DNA of 64,000 nt from Phreatobacter sp. Its GTDB lineage: Bacteria > Pseudomonadota > Alphaproteobacteria > Rhizobiales > Phreatobacteraceae. The position numbers and the translations under genes are program-made. The stretch is taken from the NCBI RefSeq assembly GCF_016793595.1, contig NZ_JAEULY010000020.1:1-64000 (forward strand), read 5' to 3'. The notes below the pieces were generated by a model. It did not search any database. It was not told the DNA's origin and saw only the letters and a program-made list of their open reading frames with translations. Position 1 is the first letter of the stretch. Each line of letters starts with the position of its first letter. Positions 44,946 through 53,645 of this stretch are shown here, piece after piece.

Positions 44946-47033
44946 TCATGCTGCCTGCACGCCGTGAAGGAAGGTCTGCACTTCCTGGCTGAGATGGCTG
45001 GAGATCTGCGCTACCTCCTGAGCTGCCGACAGCACCTGCGAGGACGCAGCGCCCGTCGACGTCGCTCCATCGCGAACCGTAACAACGCTGACCGTGACCT
45101 GTTCTGTGCCCCGTGCCGCTTCCTGCACGTTCCGGGCGATCTCGCCGGTGGCAGCCCCCTGTTCTTCCATGGCGGCTGCCACGCTTACCGAGACGCCCAA
45201 CATCTCTTCGATCACCTTCGCGATCGTCGCAATGGCAGACACGACTGCCTCGGTGGATTGCTGGATTTCGCCGATCTGGGCAGCGATCTCGCCCGTCGCC
45301 TTGGTTGTCTGGCTCGCCAGTTCCTTGACCTCAGCGGCGACCACGGCAAACCCCCTCCCGGCTTCCCCGGCGCGCGCCGCCTCGATTGTGGCATTGAGTG
45401 CGAGCAGATTGGTCTGCCCCGCAATGTCGTCGATGAGGGAAATGACGCTGCCGATCTTCGCAGCGCCCGCGACAAGCCCCTGAACGATCGCTTGGGCCTC
45501 GGTCGCCTGCTCAACTGCGCGGGCTGCCGTACCGGACGACTGTGCCGCATGACCCGAGATTTCGCGGATCGATGTCGCCAGCTCTTCCGATGCGGCCGCG
45601 ACCGTCTGGACACTCGCGGACGTTTCCTCCGCCGCACCGGCAAGAGATGCAGCCGCCTGGGTGTTGTACTCGGCCGTCGACGTGAGAGAGCGGGCGCTCG
45701 CCTCCATCTCTGTGGCCGCGGAGGCTAGTTTCGAGGTCAGCGCGCCGACCGCCGCCTCGAAGGCCTTGGTCAGGCGGTCAAGGGTTGCAGCACGCTGCAT
45801 CTTGGCGTCGTTCTCCGCCTCCCGTTCGGCTGCAAAGCGACGATTATCGATCAGATTGTTCCGAAAGACTTCGATCGAGCGAGCCAGCGCCCCGACCTCA
45901 TCCTTCCGCCTGACCTCCGGCACCACCAGATCGGTATCGCCGTCGGCGAGCCTTTGCGTGGTTCCCGCCAGTTGATTCAGCGGGCGCGCCACCCGCGCGG
46001 CGGCAACCCAGAACGCGAAACCGGCAACCAGGAGACCGAGAACCAGGAGCCCGACATTTGCGGCGAGCGCTTTCGTCGCCTGTGATGCTGTTTCCCCCGC
46101 CAATGTCGCAGTCGCCTGGCCGATCGCCTCGTTCAGGCTAAGAATATCCTCGATGGCGCGCGTCGCCGCGGACACCCACTGGTTCGCATCGACGGGGTAA
46201 GCGGCGTCCGTGATTCCGGCCCTGTAGACGCGCTCGCGCAGAACCTGAAAGTCTCCAAAATACCCGGCTTTGATACGGGTAACCGCCGCCTTGAGGCCCG
46301 CCGAAGTATCTTCACGGCCGATCTGAAGATCAATCAGGCCCCAGGCGAGTTCCACACTGCCCCGAAGTCGCGACAACTCATCCAGGAGCTCCGGCGAAAC
46401 GGCGCGCCCGCCGGAAATCACCGCGGCGATCGCCGCCCGCTCCCGACCTGCAAACTCGCTGGTGACCCATGCCAGATGCTTGAGCTTCTGGAGCTCGGCA
46501 ATACGCGCCTCGGCGTTCTCGATCCGCAGCTCTGCCGCTAGGCGGAGCTGCTGCGACGCTTCGACAAGCGTTGTCAGCCCGGCGATAGTGCGGGGCGCGA
46601 TCTGAGGTGCCCGTTGATCAACCGGCTTGACGATCTCGCCATCGACCTGGCTCCGGGTCGCTTCCACCTGCCGCATCGCGGTGTCTATCCGTCCCAGCTC
46701 GGGAAGGCCCGAATGTGTCGCGCGCAGGCGCTCCAGGGCTCCCCGGAGCGCTCTGTCACCCTGCTGTCGAAACTGTCCAAGGAGAGCCGTATCGCTCGCC
46801 GACGCGGGAGACGAAGAGTTCAGCAAGGTCGCCGTCCGGCCCCGCTCAGCCGCCCAGCTGCCCGCTGCTGCCAGGAGGAGATCGCCGGTGGCATTCCCCT
46901 CTTGAATCGCCTGCACGGTAGTTTTCTGCCGAAAGGCGGCAACGCTGTGCTGAATGGTCAGCCCGATGAGAAGCACCGCAAGGGCGGCAACGGCGGCGAA
47001 CAGAACAGTTCGCAGGGACAAGTGCGACAGCAT
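44946..47033 (-). CDS. Transmembrane methyl-accepting chemotaxis protein with helical sensor
   Basis: A 695-residue receptor. TM1 lies at about residues 8-30 (VLFAAVAALAVLLIGLTI). A long, mostly helical periplasmic domain follows to about residue 310; it resembles a nitrate/nitrite-sensing (NIT-like) or four-helix domain, and GSWAAERGRTATLL is typical of NIT domains. TM2 is near 320-340, then HAMP (RPLNQLAGTTQRLADGDTDL), a helical linker and the signalling tip NLLALNATIEAARAGEAGRG. The sensory domain assignment is from pattern only. It ends convergently with the globin-coupled receptor. Confidence 0.85.
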   Translation of the reverse strand: MLSHLSLRTVLFAAVAALAVLLIGLTIQHSVAAFRQKTTVQAIQEGNATGDLLLAAAGSWAAERGRTATLLNSSSPASASDTALLGQFRQQGDRALRGALERLRATHSGLPELGRIDTAMRQVEATRSQVDGEIVKPVDQRAPQIAPRTIAGLTTLVEASQQLRLAAELRIENAEARIAELQKLKHLAWVTSEFAGRERAAIAAVISGGRAVSPELLDELSRLRGSVELAWGLIDLQIGREDTSAGLKAAVTRIKAGYFGDFQVLRERVYRAGITDAAYPVDANQWVSAATRAIEDILSLNEAIGQATATLAGETASQATKALAANVGLLVLGLLVAGFAFWVAAARVARPLNQLAGTTQRLADGDTDLVVPEVRRKDEVGALARSIEVFRNNLIDNRRFAAEREAENDAKMQRAATLDRLTKAFEAAVGALTSKLASAATEMEASARSLTSTAEYNTQAAASLAGAAEETSASVQTVAAASEELATSIREISGHAAQSSGTAARAVEQATEAQAIVQGLVAGAAKIGSVISLIDDIAGQTNLLALNATIEAARAGEAGRGFAVVAAEVKELASQTTKATGEIAAQIGEIQQSTEAVVSAIATIAKVIEEMLGVSVSVAAAMEEQGAATGEIARNVQEAARGTEQVTVSVVTVRDGATSTGAASSQVLSAAQEVAQISSHLSQEVQTFLHGVQAA

Positions 47034-47325
47034 GGGACGTTCTCCGTGGGGAAGCGTACGGGAGGCGGCTTGTGACGAATTCGGTCATGCCCAAACAGCG
47101 AAGTCTGCGAACTTCGTGACCGCCTTCGATGCGCTATTGCCACCGTGAGGGCGGCTTTGGCCTCACGGTGGAAGTCCGCTATCGGACTTATTATGTCTTA
47201 TATCGTACATTTTTAATGGTTAACCGTGGGTTACTCCGCCCGCTGGCTGCACAATTCTTGAGCGCCTCCTGTCGCTAGGAGCGCTGTGCGGTGCGGTGCG
47301 GTGCGAGATGTGGGTGAATGCGCCG
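47034..47325. other. Intergenic region with four GTGCG repeats
   Basis: It contains the likely promoter of the chemoreceptor (reading left), with an AT-rich patch near 47190-47225, and four tandem GTGCG pentamers at 47286-47305 just before the IS remnant. No gene is seen. Confidence 0.4.
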
Positions 47326-47650
47326 TGAATCGCCCCTAGATTCCTAGGCGCCTTCTTCCCGAATTCTTGAGGCAAGGATGGCTCCGATGGGCAAGGCGAA
47401 CTTCACCGAGGACTTGGAACGCGACGCGGTTCTTCAGATCGCGCGCCGTCGGCCCGACCGAACGATGTCTGGGCGATGGACTTCATCCATGCCCAGCTCG
47501 CCGCCGGCAAAAAGATCAGGGCGTTGACCGTCATCGACACCCTTTCGCGCTTCTTGCTCGATCGACCCGAAGTTCAGCTACCGGTCGGAGGGCATCGTTG
47601 CGGCGCTCGAACGGGTTTGCGCGACGTTCGGCTACCCTCGGCAACGTGTC
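47326..47650 (+). mobile_element. Decayed IS3-family element (left end, orfA start, part of orfB)
   Basis: Starting with the terminal-repeat-like TGAATCGCCCCTAGATTCC, the copy holds an ATG at 47388 (MGKANFTEDLERDAVLQIAR, OrfA start). After a deletion joint near 47450 it reads part of the OrfB catalytic core: NDVWAMDFIHAQLAAGKKIR and ALTVIDTLSR, then after a frameshift near 47550 DPKFSYRSEGIVAALERVCA. The DDE domain is incomplete. It is the same IS type as the left end at 30010-30126. Confidence 0.7.
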
Positions 47651-47696
47651 TGGTCGCCACGAAGACGCCAAGCGCCCTGAATTCCGATGTCGAAGG

Positions 47697-48707
47697 CTAA
47701 AAGGTCCGGGTTACCTTGTTCAGAAATGGCGGGCGATCAGGATCGAGCCCCATGCTGCGCGCTTCTCGCTCGATCGACCGGTAGGCAGGGACGAGCATGC
47801 AGATCGGGTCGCATGTCGGATGATCATCGCCGATCCAGGGCAATTCCGAAGCGGGTCCGCCGGCCAGCAGCACTCTTGCGCCGTTGGCGGCGAGGTCCGC
47901 GCGCAGGCGGTCGATCGTCGGCGCTGTCGCGTCTGCCTGTCGCAATGCGAGCACAGGCGTGTCGCTGGTCACCGACGCCCGAGGGCCGTGGCGCAACTCG
48001 GCGGCGCTGTAGGCAAGAGCCGGCGCACCGATGGTCTCGGCGACCTTCAACGCGATCTCGCGTGCAGGACCCAGGCCGAAGCCGCGGGCGGTGACGAATG
48101 TGGCGCGCGAGCGCCCCAGCGTCTCGCCCCACGCGCTCCAGTCGAGCGATAGCGCCGCGGCGAGCCGATCAGGCATGCGCATCGTCGCAGCGAGCAGGTC
48201 ACGGTCGCCGGCGGCCTGTCCGATCAGGCAGGCGCAGGCAAGCATGGAGTTCACGACGGACTTGGTTGCCGCAACCGACTTTTCCTCGCCGGCCGACACG
48301 GGAATGACGATATCCGCAGCTTTCGCGACGGGAGATTCGACATCGTTCACGATGCCGATCGTGATCGCGCCGTCAGCCGCGGCGGCACGAAGCGCGGCGA
48401 CGAGGTCAGGGCTCTGGCCGGATTGGGAAATGACGACGAACAGGCCGTTCGCCATGTTCGGTTGCCGGTCGTAGGACGTGACCACGGAAGGCGCCGCGAA
48501 CGAGGCGACGATGCGCAGTCTCGTCTCGATCAGGTAGCGAAGATAAGTGCCGACATGGCCGGAACTGCCGCGGCCGCAGATCACCGCAAATCGTGGCGCT
48601 CTTTCCACCAGGGCGGCGGCGGCACGAGCGATCGGTCGCGCATCAAGGAGTAGGCGTGCGGCAACCGAGGGAATCTCGGCTGCCTCCTGCGCCATGGCGG
48701 AACTCAT
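47697..48707 (-). CDS. SIS-domain sugar-phosphate isomerase/deaminase (GlmS/AgaS-like)
   Basis: A 336-residue double-SIS protein of the GlmS C-terminal/NagB-II type. It shows the sugar-phosphate loops FAVICGRGSSGHVGTYLRYL and VVISQSGQSPDLVAALRAAA, plus the YSAAELRHGP motif that carries the catalytic Glu in this family. The likely reaction is isomerisation or deamination of a ketose/aldose or amino-sugar phosphate. It is translationally coupled to the ROK regulator upstream (ATGA). No kinase or glutaminase domain is present. With the ROK gene it suggests that the divergent transport operon handles an amino-sugar-like or other sugar-like substrate. Confidence 0.85.
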   Translation of the reverse strand: MSSAMAQEAAEIPSVAARLLLDARPIARAAAALVERAPRFAVICGRGSSGHVGTYLRYLIETRLRIVASFAAPSVVTSYDRQPNMANGLFVVISQSGQSPDLVAALRAAAADGAITIGIVNDVESPVAKAADIVIPVSAGEEKSVAATKSVVNSMLACACLIGQAAGDRDLLAATMRMPDRLAAALSLDWSAWGETLGRSRATFVTARGFGLGPAREIALKVAETIGAPALAYSAAELRHGPRASVTSDTPVLALRQADATAPTIDRLRADLAANGARVLLAGGPASELPWIGDDHPTCDPICMLVPAYRSIEREARSMGLDPDRPPFLNKVTRTF

Positions 48708-49936
48708 CCTGCTCTCCTCGGCTCTCCTGGCCCATTGAGCTGGAAGCTCCGTGGCGCAAATCGCGCGTCCGGCGCCGGAGCGAAGGGATCAAAGAGGCTG
48801 CGCTGGAGCGAGCTGACGGCAAGCTCCACGGCCCCGACCAGAACCGCACGGCTCCCGAGCAAGCTCTTCTCGATAGCCGGGCGGCTGCCGAGAAATCTGG
48901 CCGCAAGCGTCCGGACGCGCTCAAGCAGCTCTGCCCGCGCGCCGATGCTGCCGCCGAGGACAATGATCTCGGGGTCCAACACGGCCCGGACGGCCATGAT
49001 GGCATGGACGAAGATGCGGGCAGTTTCGTCGATGGTCATCGCGGCAGCCGGGTCTCCGGCGTCGAGCCGGTCGAAGACGCCGCGCACATCGTCCGCCTCG
49101 CCTCCCAAGCTCCTGAACCTGTCCACGATCGCGGCGCTTCCGATTGCGGTCTCGAGCGTGCCGAGTCGAAATCCGCGGCTGTCGAACGGGTCGCCGCCGA
49201 TCGGCAGGTAGGCGATCTCGCCCGCGCCGCCACGCGATCCCTGGATCAGCTGGCCGTTGGCCACGATCCCCATCCCGATCCCGGTTCCGAGCGCGATAAA
49301 GGCCATGTCCATCACATGGCGACGCTCACCCTGCTGACGCTCGCCGACCGCCGCCACATTCACGTCGTTCTCGATGACGACCGGGAAGCCGAGGGCCCGG
49401 CCGAGCTCTCCAGCCACATCGATGACGTCGAGCCCGGGAATGTTCGGGGCCAGATGGATCTGGCCTGTCGCCGGCTGGACGACGCCGGGGCTGCCGACAG
49501 CCCCGCAGCGGATGAGCGAAGGATCGACCCCGCCCTTGGCCGCGACATCCAGCATCACGTCCTTGATCTGCCGCACGACATGCAGGCCGCCCCTGCGATC
49601 CGTCGCGAGCGTCGCCTCCCCGACGATCGTGCCGAGCAGGCTCGCCACGGCCACATTGACCTTGGTGCCGCCGAGATCCACCCCGACAACGTAGGCGCTC
49701 CTCTCGTCAAGCTCGTAGGTCGTTGCGCGTCGCCCGACCGCGCCCTGCGTCTGGCCGCAGAGCCGAATCCAGCCCGCGCCTTCCAGAACCTTGGCGATCT
49801 CCGATGTGGTCTGCTTCGAGAGGCCGGTCAGCCGGGACAGTTCCGCACGCGACACCGCCCCCTTCTCCAGCATGGCGGCGAACACGGCGCGGAGCGATGC
49901 GAGACGTGCGACCGAGGCTGCCCCGACGGCTTCCAT
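48704..49936 (-). CDS. ROK-family transcriptional regulator (NagC/XylR-like)
   Basis: A 410-residue ROK repressor. The N-terminal winged HTH is AVFAAMLEKGAVSRAELSRL followed by GLSKQTTSEIAKVLEGAGW. A ROK sugar-binding domain follows with VVGVDLGGTKVNVAVA and the FIALGTGIGMGIVANGQLIQ block. The zinc motif of NagC/Mlc (CxCGxxGC) is replaced by FDSRGFRLGTLE, so zinc binding is unlikely. I prefer ATG 49936 because AAAGGA lies upstream; ATG 49960 is possible. It is divergent from the ABC transporter operon and probably represses it until its sugar ligand appears. Confidence 0.85.
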   Translation of the reverse strand: MEAVGAASVARLASLRAVFAAMLEKGAVSRAELSRLTGLSKQTTSEIAKVLEGAGWIRLCGQTQGAVGRRATTYELDERSAYVVGVDLGGTKVNVAVASLLGTIVGEATLATDRRGGLHVVRQIKDVMLDVAAKGGVDPSLIRCGAVGSPGVVQPATGQIHLAPNIPGLDVIDVAGELGRALGFPVVIENDVNVAAVGERQQGERRHVMDMAFIALGTGIGMGIVANGQLIQGSRGGAGEIAYLPIGGDPFDSRGFRLGTLETAIGSAAIVDRFRSLGGEADDVRGVFDRLDAGDPAAAMTIDETARIFVHAIMAVRAVLDPEIIVLGGSIGARAELLERVRTLAARFLGSRPAIEKSLLGSRAVLVGAVELAVSSLQRSLFDPFAPAPDARFAPRSFQLNGPGEPRRAG

Positions 49937-49969
49937 CTCGAGAGATCCTTTAGTCAGCATTGCGAACTA

Positions 49970-49999
49970 TCTATCGCAGCAATGGTCATGCTGTGTCAA
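49970..49999 (-). promoter_or_regulatory. Candidate promoter for the ROK-SIS genes
   Basis: On the minus strand TTGACA (49994-49999) is separated by 18 bases from GATAGA (49970-49975). The predicted start point lies just upstream of the ATG at 49960, which supports use of the downstream ATG 49936. Confidence 0.4.
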
Positions 50000-50067
50000 T
50001 CTTTCATACGAAAACGCCTCAGTACCGAAAGCGCAAGGAGGACTTTTCGCTCAATTAGTCCGTGTTA

Positions 50068-50096
50068 TTGACAAACTCGCCACGGGCCGCTTTGAT
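50068..50096 (+). promoter_or_regulatory. Candidate promoter for the ABC transporter operon
   Basis: TTGACA (50068-50073) and TTTGAT (50091-50096) are spaced by 17 bases, the optimal distance. It lies about 155 bases before the ABC ATPase start, leaving a long leader. Confidence 0.45.
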
Positions 50097-50252
50097 GAGG
50101 GCTAGGACGAAGGGGCGCCGTGAGGGAGCAGGCATGTGGCACAAGCGTGTGTGTCCTCATTCACGACCCGGCCCAGCCATCTCGCCACCAGTCCGGCGGG
50201 GACAGCCATTCGGGGAACTGCAGCGGATCATCCGCAGGCCGGGATTTTCGAC

Positions 50253-51020
50253 GTGACCGCGACCATGGGACGCGCCGCGATCGAGCTGAGCGGAGTCGGC
50301 AAGCTCTTCGCCGCCGATCGGGCTGGCTCGCCGCCTGTGCTTGGCTCGGTCGACCTGACCATCGGCGACAATGAGTTCGTCGTGCTGCTCGGGCGGAGCG
50401 GCTGCGGCAAGACCACGCTGCTCAACATCGTGGCCGGGCTCGAACAGGCAACGAGCGGCGTCGCGCGCGTCGCCGGCCGCCCTGTTACCGGGCCGGGCGG
50501 CGGCAAGGGCATGGTGTTTCAGCAGAACGCCCTTTTCCCCTGGCTGACGGCTGCCCGCAACGTGATGTTCGCGGCCGAGAACCGAGGCGTCGGCAGGGCG
50601 GACGCCCAGGCGCTTGCCGACGATCTCCTCAGGCTCGTCGGACTGGAAGGCGTCGGGGACAAATATCCCGCGGAACTGTCCGGCGGCATGCAGCAGCGCG
50701 TTGCCATCGCCCGGGCGCTCGCGCTCGACCCGGACATTCTCCTGATGGACGAGCCGTTCGGCGCGCTCGACGAGCTGACCCGCAACGAGATGCAGGACGA
50801 GTTGCTGCGCGTCTGGCAGGCGCGCCGCAAGACCGTGCTCTTCGTCACCCACTCGATCTGGGAGGCCCTGATGCTCGCCGACCGGATCGTCGTCCTCGCT
50901 CCGCGTCCAGGCCGCATCGTCCTGGAGCGCCGGATCGATGAGCCACGGCCGCGCTCCCGCTCGTCCCTGTCTCTCGTGGAGACCCACGAGGCCATCTGGC
51001 AGGCCCTGCAGGAACGCTGA
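50253..51020 (+). CDS. ABC transporter ATPase (SsuB/TauB/NrtD-like)
   Basis: A 255-residue ATPase of the nitrate/sulfonate/taurine class. It has Walker A GRSGCGKTT, the Q-loop GMVFQQNALFPWLTAARNVM, signature LSGGMQQR, Walker B ILLMDEPFGALDELTR and the H-loop FVTHSIWEALMLADR. The start is not certain: GTG 50253 and ATG 50265 are both plausible, and neither has a strong ribosome binding site. It is first in the plus-strand operon. This transporter class carries taurine, sulfonates, pyrimidines, nitrate, phthalate and related small anions. Confidence 0.88.
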   Translation: MTATMGRAAIELSGVGKLFAADRAGSPPVLGSVDLTIGDNEFVVLLGRSGCGKTTLLNIVAGLEQATSGVARVAGRPVTGPGGGKGMVFQQNALFPWLTAARNVMFAAENRGVGRADAQALADDLLRLVGLEGVGDKYPAELSGGMQQRVAIARALALDPDILLMDEPFGALDELTRNEMQDELLRVWQARRKTVLFVTHSIWEALMLADRIVVLAPRPGRIVLERRIDEPRPRSRSSLSLVETHEAIWQALQER

Positions 51021-51022
51021 CG

Positions 51023-51826
51023 ATGGCCGCGCCCCGCCCCCGCTCGCTCGCGCCGGTGCTCGTCCCACTCGCCGTCTTCGCGCTGTTCTTCGCGACCTGG
51101 GAATATGCGGTGCACGCCGGCTGGCTGCGGCGGCTTCTGTTTCCGCCACCGAGCCGGCTCGTATCGAGCACCGTCGAGCTCGTCACCAGCGGCGTACCTG
51201 TGGGCAAGCTGCTCGCCGATCACCTCGGCGCGACGCTGGCGCGGATCGGCGGCGGCTTTCTGGTCGCGGTCGCGCTCGCGATCCCGATCGGCCTGCTCAT
51301 CGGCTCGCGTCCTGTTCTCGACCGCATGACGCAGCCGATCATCGGCTTCTGCCGCTCCGTCGCGACCCTGAGCCTGCTGCCTCTGGCGCTTGTCTGGTTC
51401 GGCATCGGCGAGGCATCGAAGATCTTCCTGATCGGCTATGGCTGCTTCTGGGTGATGCTGTCGAACGTCGTGGCCGCGGTGCGCCTCGTCGACCCCGTGC
51501 TGCTGCGCGCTGCCCGCACGATGGATACGCCGGCGCGCCGCATCTTCATGCGCGTGATACTGCCCGCCGCCCTGCCACGCATCGCGGCCGGTGCCCGCAT
51601 CGCGCTCGGCGTCGGGTTCATGGTCATCGTCGGGGCCGAGATGATCGGTACGACGACCGGGCTCGGCGCGCTGATCATGGAAGCGCGAACCTTCTACCGG
51701 ACCGACGTGACGATGGTCGGGATGGCGACCCTCGGTCTTCTCGGCCTTGCGATCGCGGCCGGGATGACACGCCTCGAACATGCCCTCATGCCGTGGCTGC
51801 CGCGCGAGAGGGAGGCCGGCCGATGA
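51023..51826 (+). CDS. ABC transporter permease 1 (SsuC-like)
   Basis: A 267-residue permease with about six helices. The SsuC-type features are the SLLPLALVWFGIGEASKIFL block and the coupling loop LLRAARTMDTPARRIFMRVI followed by LPAALPRI. It lies 2 bases after the ATPase gene. Unusually, a second permease of the same class follows, so the channel is probably a heterodimer rather than the usual homodimer. Confidence 0.88.
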   Translation: MAAPRPRSLAPVLVPLAVFALFFATWEYAVHAGWLRRLLFPPPSRLVSSTVELVTSGVPVGKLLADHLGATLARIGGGFLVAVALAIPIGLLIGSRPVLDRMTQPIIGFCRSVATLSLLPLALVWFGIGEASKIFLIGYGCFWVMLSNVVAAVRLVDPVLLRAARTMDTPARRIFMRVILPAALPRIAAGARIALGVGFMVIVGAEMIGTTTGLGALIMEARTFYRTDVTMVGMATLGLLGLAIAAGMTRLEHALMPWLPREREAGR

Positions 51827-52581
51827 GACATGCAATAGACCGGTACGCCGGCACGATCGGGGTCGCATTGTTCCTTCTGATCTGGGAACTTGCGGCGCGT
51901 CTGGTGTGGCGCGACCCGGCTGTGCTGCCCTCGCCGATCCAGGCGATCGGGCAAGCCTGGACTGTGCTTACCCTGCCGGAGCTGCTCGGCCATGTCGGCG
52001 TGAGCCTGGGGCGGATTCTCGCCGGCTTCGCCATCGCCGCCACTCTCGGTGTCGGCCTCGGCCTCGCCTGCGGCTGGTTCCGCGCACTTGGCTGGATCGT
52101 CCGGCCGCTCGTCGAAGTGCTGCGCCCGATCCCGCCGCTCGCCTGGATTCCGCTCGCCATCGTCTGGTTCGGCCTCGGCGAACCGTCGAAGATATTCGTG
52201 ATCGTCCTCGGCGCCTTCTTTCCCATCTTCACGAACGCCTATCGCGGCATGACCATGATCCCGCCCGTCCTGTTCAGGGCCGCGCGGACCATGGATGTAG
52301 AGGGGTGGCGGCTGCTCTGGAGGGTCGCCGTTCCGGCTGCCATGCCCGATGTGGCGGTCGGCCTGCGGGTCGGGTTCGGCCTCGCCTTCGGCATCCTGGT
52401 CGCGGCGGAGCTCATCGCGGCCGAACGCGGCATGGGCCATCTGATCATGGAGGCGCGCCAACTCGGGCACCTCGGCGTCTCCGTCTTCGGGATCGTTCTC
52501 ATCGGCGTCGTAAGCCTGCTGGCGGACCGGCAGCTTGGCATCGTCATCGCGCGCACCGTCGGACGGTGGGCAAAGGTCTAG
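51823..52581 (+). CDS. ABC transporter permease 2 (SsuC-like)
   Basis: A 252-residue paralogue of the preceding permease. It keeps the same layout: RPIPPLAWIPLAIVWFGLGE and PSKIFVIVLGAFFPIFTNAY, then RAARTMDVEGWRLLWRVAVP. The start ATG 51823 overlaps the previous stop (ATGA) and gives a normal N-terminal helix. Two diverged SsuC-like permeases in tandem are a less common arrangement within this transporter class. Confidence 0.88.
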   Translation: MRHAIDRYAGTIGVALFLLIWELAARLVWRDPAVLPSPIQAIGQAWTVLTLPELLGHVGVSLGRILAGFAIAATLGVGLGLACGWFRALGWIVRPLVEVLRPIPPLAWIPLAIVWFGLGEPSKIFVIVLGAFFPIFTNAYRGMTMIPPVLFRAARTMDVEGWRLLWRVAVPAAMPDVAVGLRVGFGLAFGILVAAELIAAERGMGHLIMEARQLGHLGVSVFGIVLIGVVSLLADRQLGIVIARTVGRWAKV

Positions 52582-52599
52582 GCACGAGGAGGGATCACG

Positions 52600-53640
52600 A
52601 TGAACAGACGGGAACTGATGGCAGGCGTCGCGGCAACCGGCGCCATGTTGGGCGCGCCCAATCTCGCACGCGCACAGGCAAAATCGGAGATCACGAAGCT
52701 CGATATCGGCTTCGGGCTCGATCCGGTCTTTGCGCCGCATATCCTGGCCATGCAGAAGGGCTGGCTGAGGGAGGCCGGCTTCACCGAGGTGAACACGAAG
52801 TCGTTTACCAGTGGCGCGCTTGCGGGCGAGGCTCTGATCGCCGGTCAGATCCAGCTCTGGACGCCGGGCAATCTGCCGCCCATCTCGATGGTTGCGAACG
52901 ACATCCCCGTCGTCGTGCTCGGCACGAACTGCATCGCCACCGAGGCCGATCGCCTTGTCGCCCGCAAGGACGCGAATGTCCGCAAGCCGGAGGACCTCTA
53001 CAACATCAAGATCGGCCTCCTCGCGGGCTCGACGGCGAGCGCGATGCTGCAGAACATCGCCAAGCGTTACGGACTCGACGAGAGGCGGCTGCAGGCCGTC
53101 AACCTGCCGCCGCCCGAGCAGCTTGCCGGTCTCAATTCAGGAAACGTGCAGGCGCTGCTCTGTTGGCAGCCCTGGGGCTACAACGCCGTGAAGGGCGGAG
53201 GCGAGCTGATCCACAGCGGCACGACGAGCTATTTCGAGGCCAATCGCGGTCAGAAGGCCCAGGTCTCGGCGACGCGGTCCCTGTTCGTGACCAGCCAGGA
53301 CTTCGCGCGCAGGAACCCGAACACCGTGCGCGCACTGATGGCGGCGCTCGTGGGGGGCCAGAAATACGCCGCCGACCCGGCCAACCGCGCCGAGGTGCTC
53401 GGCCTCGTGGCGCGGGAGACCAGACAGGACCCCACGCTCGTCGAGGCAATCTGGGACCAGTACGCCTTCAACCCGGCCTTCGATGAAGCCTATGTCGCGG
53501 ACATGCGCTCCATGGCCGGCTACCTGGTGGCTTCGGGCCGCGTGAGAACCGTCACGGACCCGATGGAATACACTTTCACGGCCCCGGTCGCGGCGGCGGA
53601 TCCCGCTCTCGTCAAGATCCAGGGCAAGGCGAGGATCTGA
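52600..53640 (+). CDS. ABC transporter periplasmic binding protein (SsuA/NMT1-like)
   Basis: A 346-residue binding protein with a Tat-like signal (MNRRELMAGVAATGAMLGAP, cleavage after ARAQA). The class is supported by the pattern LDIGFGLDPVFAPHILAMQK with KGWLREAGF and by YNIKIGLLAGSTASAMLQNI further on. An AGGAGG-like site precedes the ATG. It is 19 bases after the second permease. The ligand is not evident; the catabolic genes that follow suggest a sugar-like or polyol-like compound, which would be new for this transporter class. Confidence 0.87.
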   Translation: MNRRELMAGVAATGAMLGAPNLARAQAKSEITKLDIGFGLDPVFAPHILAMQKGWLREAGFTEVNTKSFTSGALAGEALIAGQIQLWTPGNLPPISMVANDIPVVVLGTNCIATEADRLVARKDANVRKPEDLYNIKIGLLAGSTASAMLQNIAKRYGLDERRLQAVNLPPPEQLAGLNSGNVQALLCWQPWGYNAVKGGGELIHSGTTSYFEANRGQKAQVSATRSLFVTSQDFARRNPNTVRALMAALVGGQKYAADPANRAEVLGLVARETRQDPTLVEAIWDQYAFNPAFDEAYVADMRSMAGYLVASGRVRTVTDPMEYTFTAPVAAADPALVKIQGKARI

Positions 53641-53645
53641 GCGCC

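Noticed and set aside
47286..47305. Four GTGCG pentamers
   Set aside because: Very short and of low complexity; no gene or site depends on them as far as I can see.
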